From: Parapristionchus giblindavisi
Lineage: Eukaryota; Nematoda; Chromadorea; Rhabditida; Diplogasteridae
Direction of reading: 5' to 3'
Assembly (NCBI GenBank): GCA_943737045.1
Contig: CALSFV010000310.1
Span: 1-64,000 of the forward strand
DNA: 64,000 bases
Every line of letters begins with the position of its first letter. Position 1 is the first letter of the stretch. Positions 63,977-64,000 of this stretch are shown one piece after another. The position numbers were made by a program, and so were the translations under genes. The notes under the pieces are model-generated. The model saw only the letters and a program-made list of their open reading frames with translations. It ran no database searches and had not been told where the DNA came from.

Positions 63977-64000
63977 CTAAAAAGAATAAAATTAAAATGA

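Larger units (their letters stand above)
55074..64000. repeat. Tandem 8.67 kb unit, copy 6 (runs off the window)
   Basis: Incomplete at the right edge: the window ends just upstream of the first RACK1 block, so the H2B piece and MITE of this unit are not seen. It carries an 81 bp micro-insertion near 58456 and a 1.62 kb insertion at 60190-61814. Its first part has the copy 4/5 variants and its second part the copy 2/3 variants. Confidence 0.97.

Overview
The window is eukaryotic, most likely from a nematode. This is inferred from three things: spliceable introns of about 40-60 nt with T-rich acceptors (TTTTCAG, TTTTTAG), a histone H2B start MPPKPSAKGAKKAAK, and RACK1 pieces that resemble the nematode protein (compared from memory). 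No bacterial operon, CRISPR or rRNA signal was seen.

Layout. (1) 1-3481 is unique left flank. It holds a predicted seven-exon minus-strand gene (ATG at 3468, TAA at 54-56), whose introns carry a tetranucleotide minisatellite (821-1672) and trinucleotide runs, and a CpG-rich first exon. (2) 3482-64000 is a head-to-tail array of six near-identical units of about 8.67 kb, starting at 3482, 12149, 20818, 29541, 46408 and 55074. The sixth runs off the window. (3) Unit 4 is split by a complete 8,199 bp PIF/Harbinger transposon (34321-42519, CAG target duplication). (4) Unit 6 carries a 1.62 kb GC-richer insertion (60190-61814) and an 81 bp micro-insertion near 58456.

Each 8.67 kb unit is a graveyard of host gene pieces, all on the minus strand. 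In transcription order these are: a 150 bp foldback MITE; the first 33 codons of histone H2B, ending at a stop; two exon-like RACK1 pieces with a 5 bp frameshifting duplication; and three exon-like blocks that splice in frame into the C-terminal docking region of histone H2A, followed by a canonical histone 3' stem-loop. A tRNA-like A box/B box, two hairpins around a G-run, and several short inverted and tandem repeats complete the unit. The rest shows no convincing gene.

The Harbinger element looks autonomous. It has a 352-residue, 13-exon Myb/SANT-like protein on the plus strand and a 336-residue, 3-exon DDE transposase on the minus strand, and the two converge. Splice sites and reading phase close exactly in both. 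Its right third is a satellite of 234 bp monomers, each containing a long inverted repeat, and a diverged terminal monomer shows a compensatory change in the two arms. Diagnostic differences between array units show that unit 6 is a recombinant: its first part is like units 4/5 and its second part like units 2/3.
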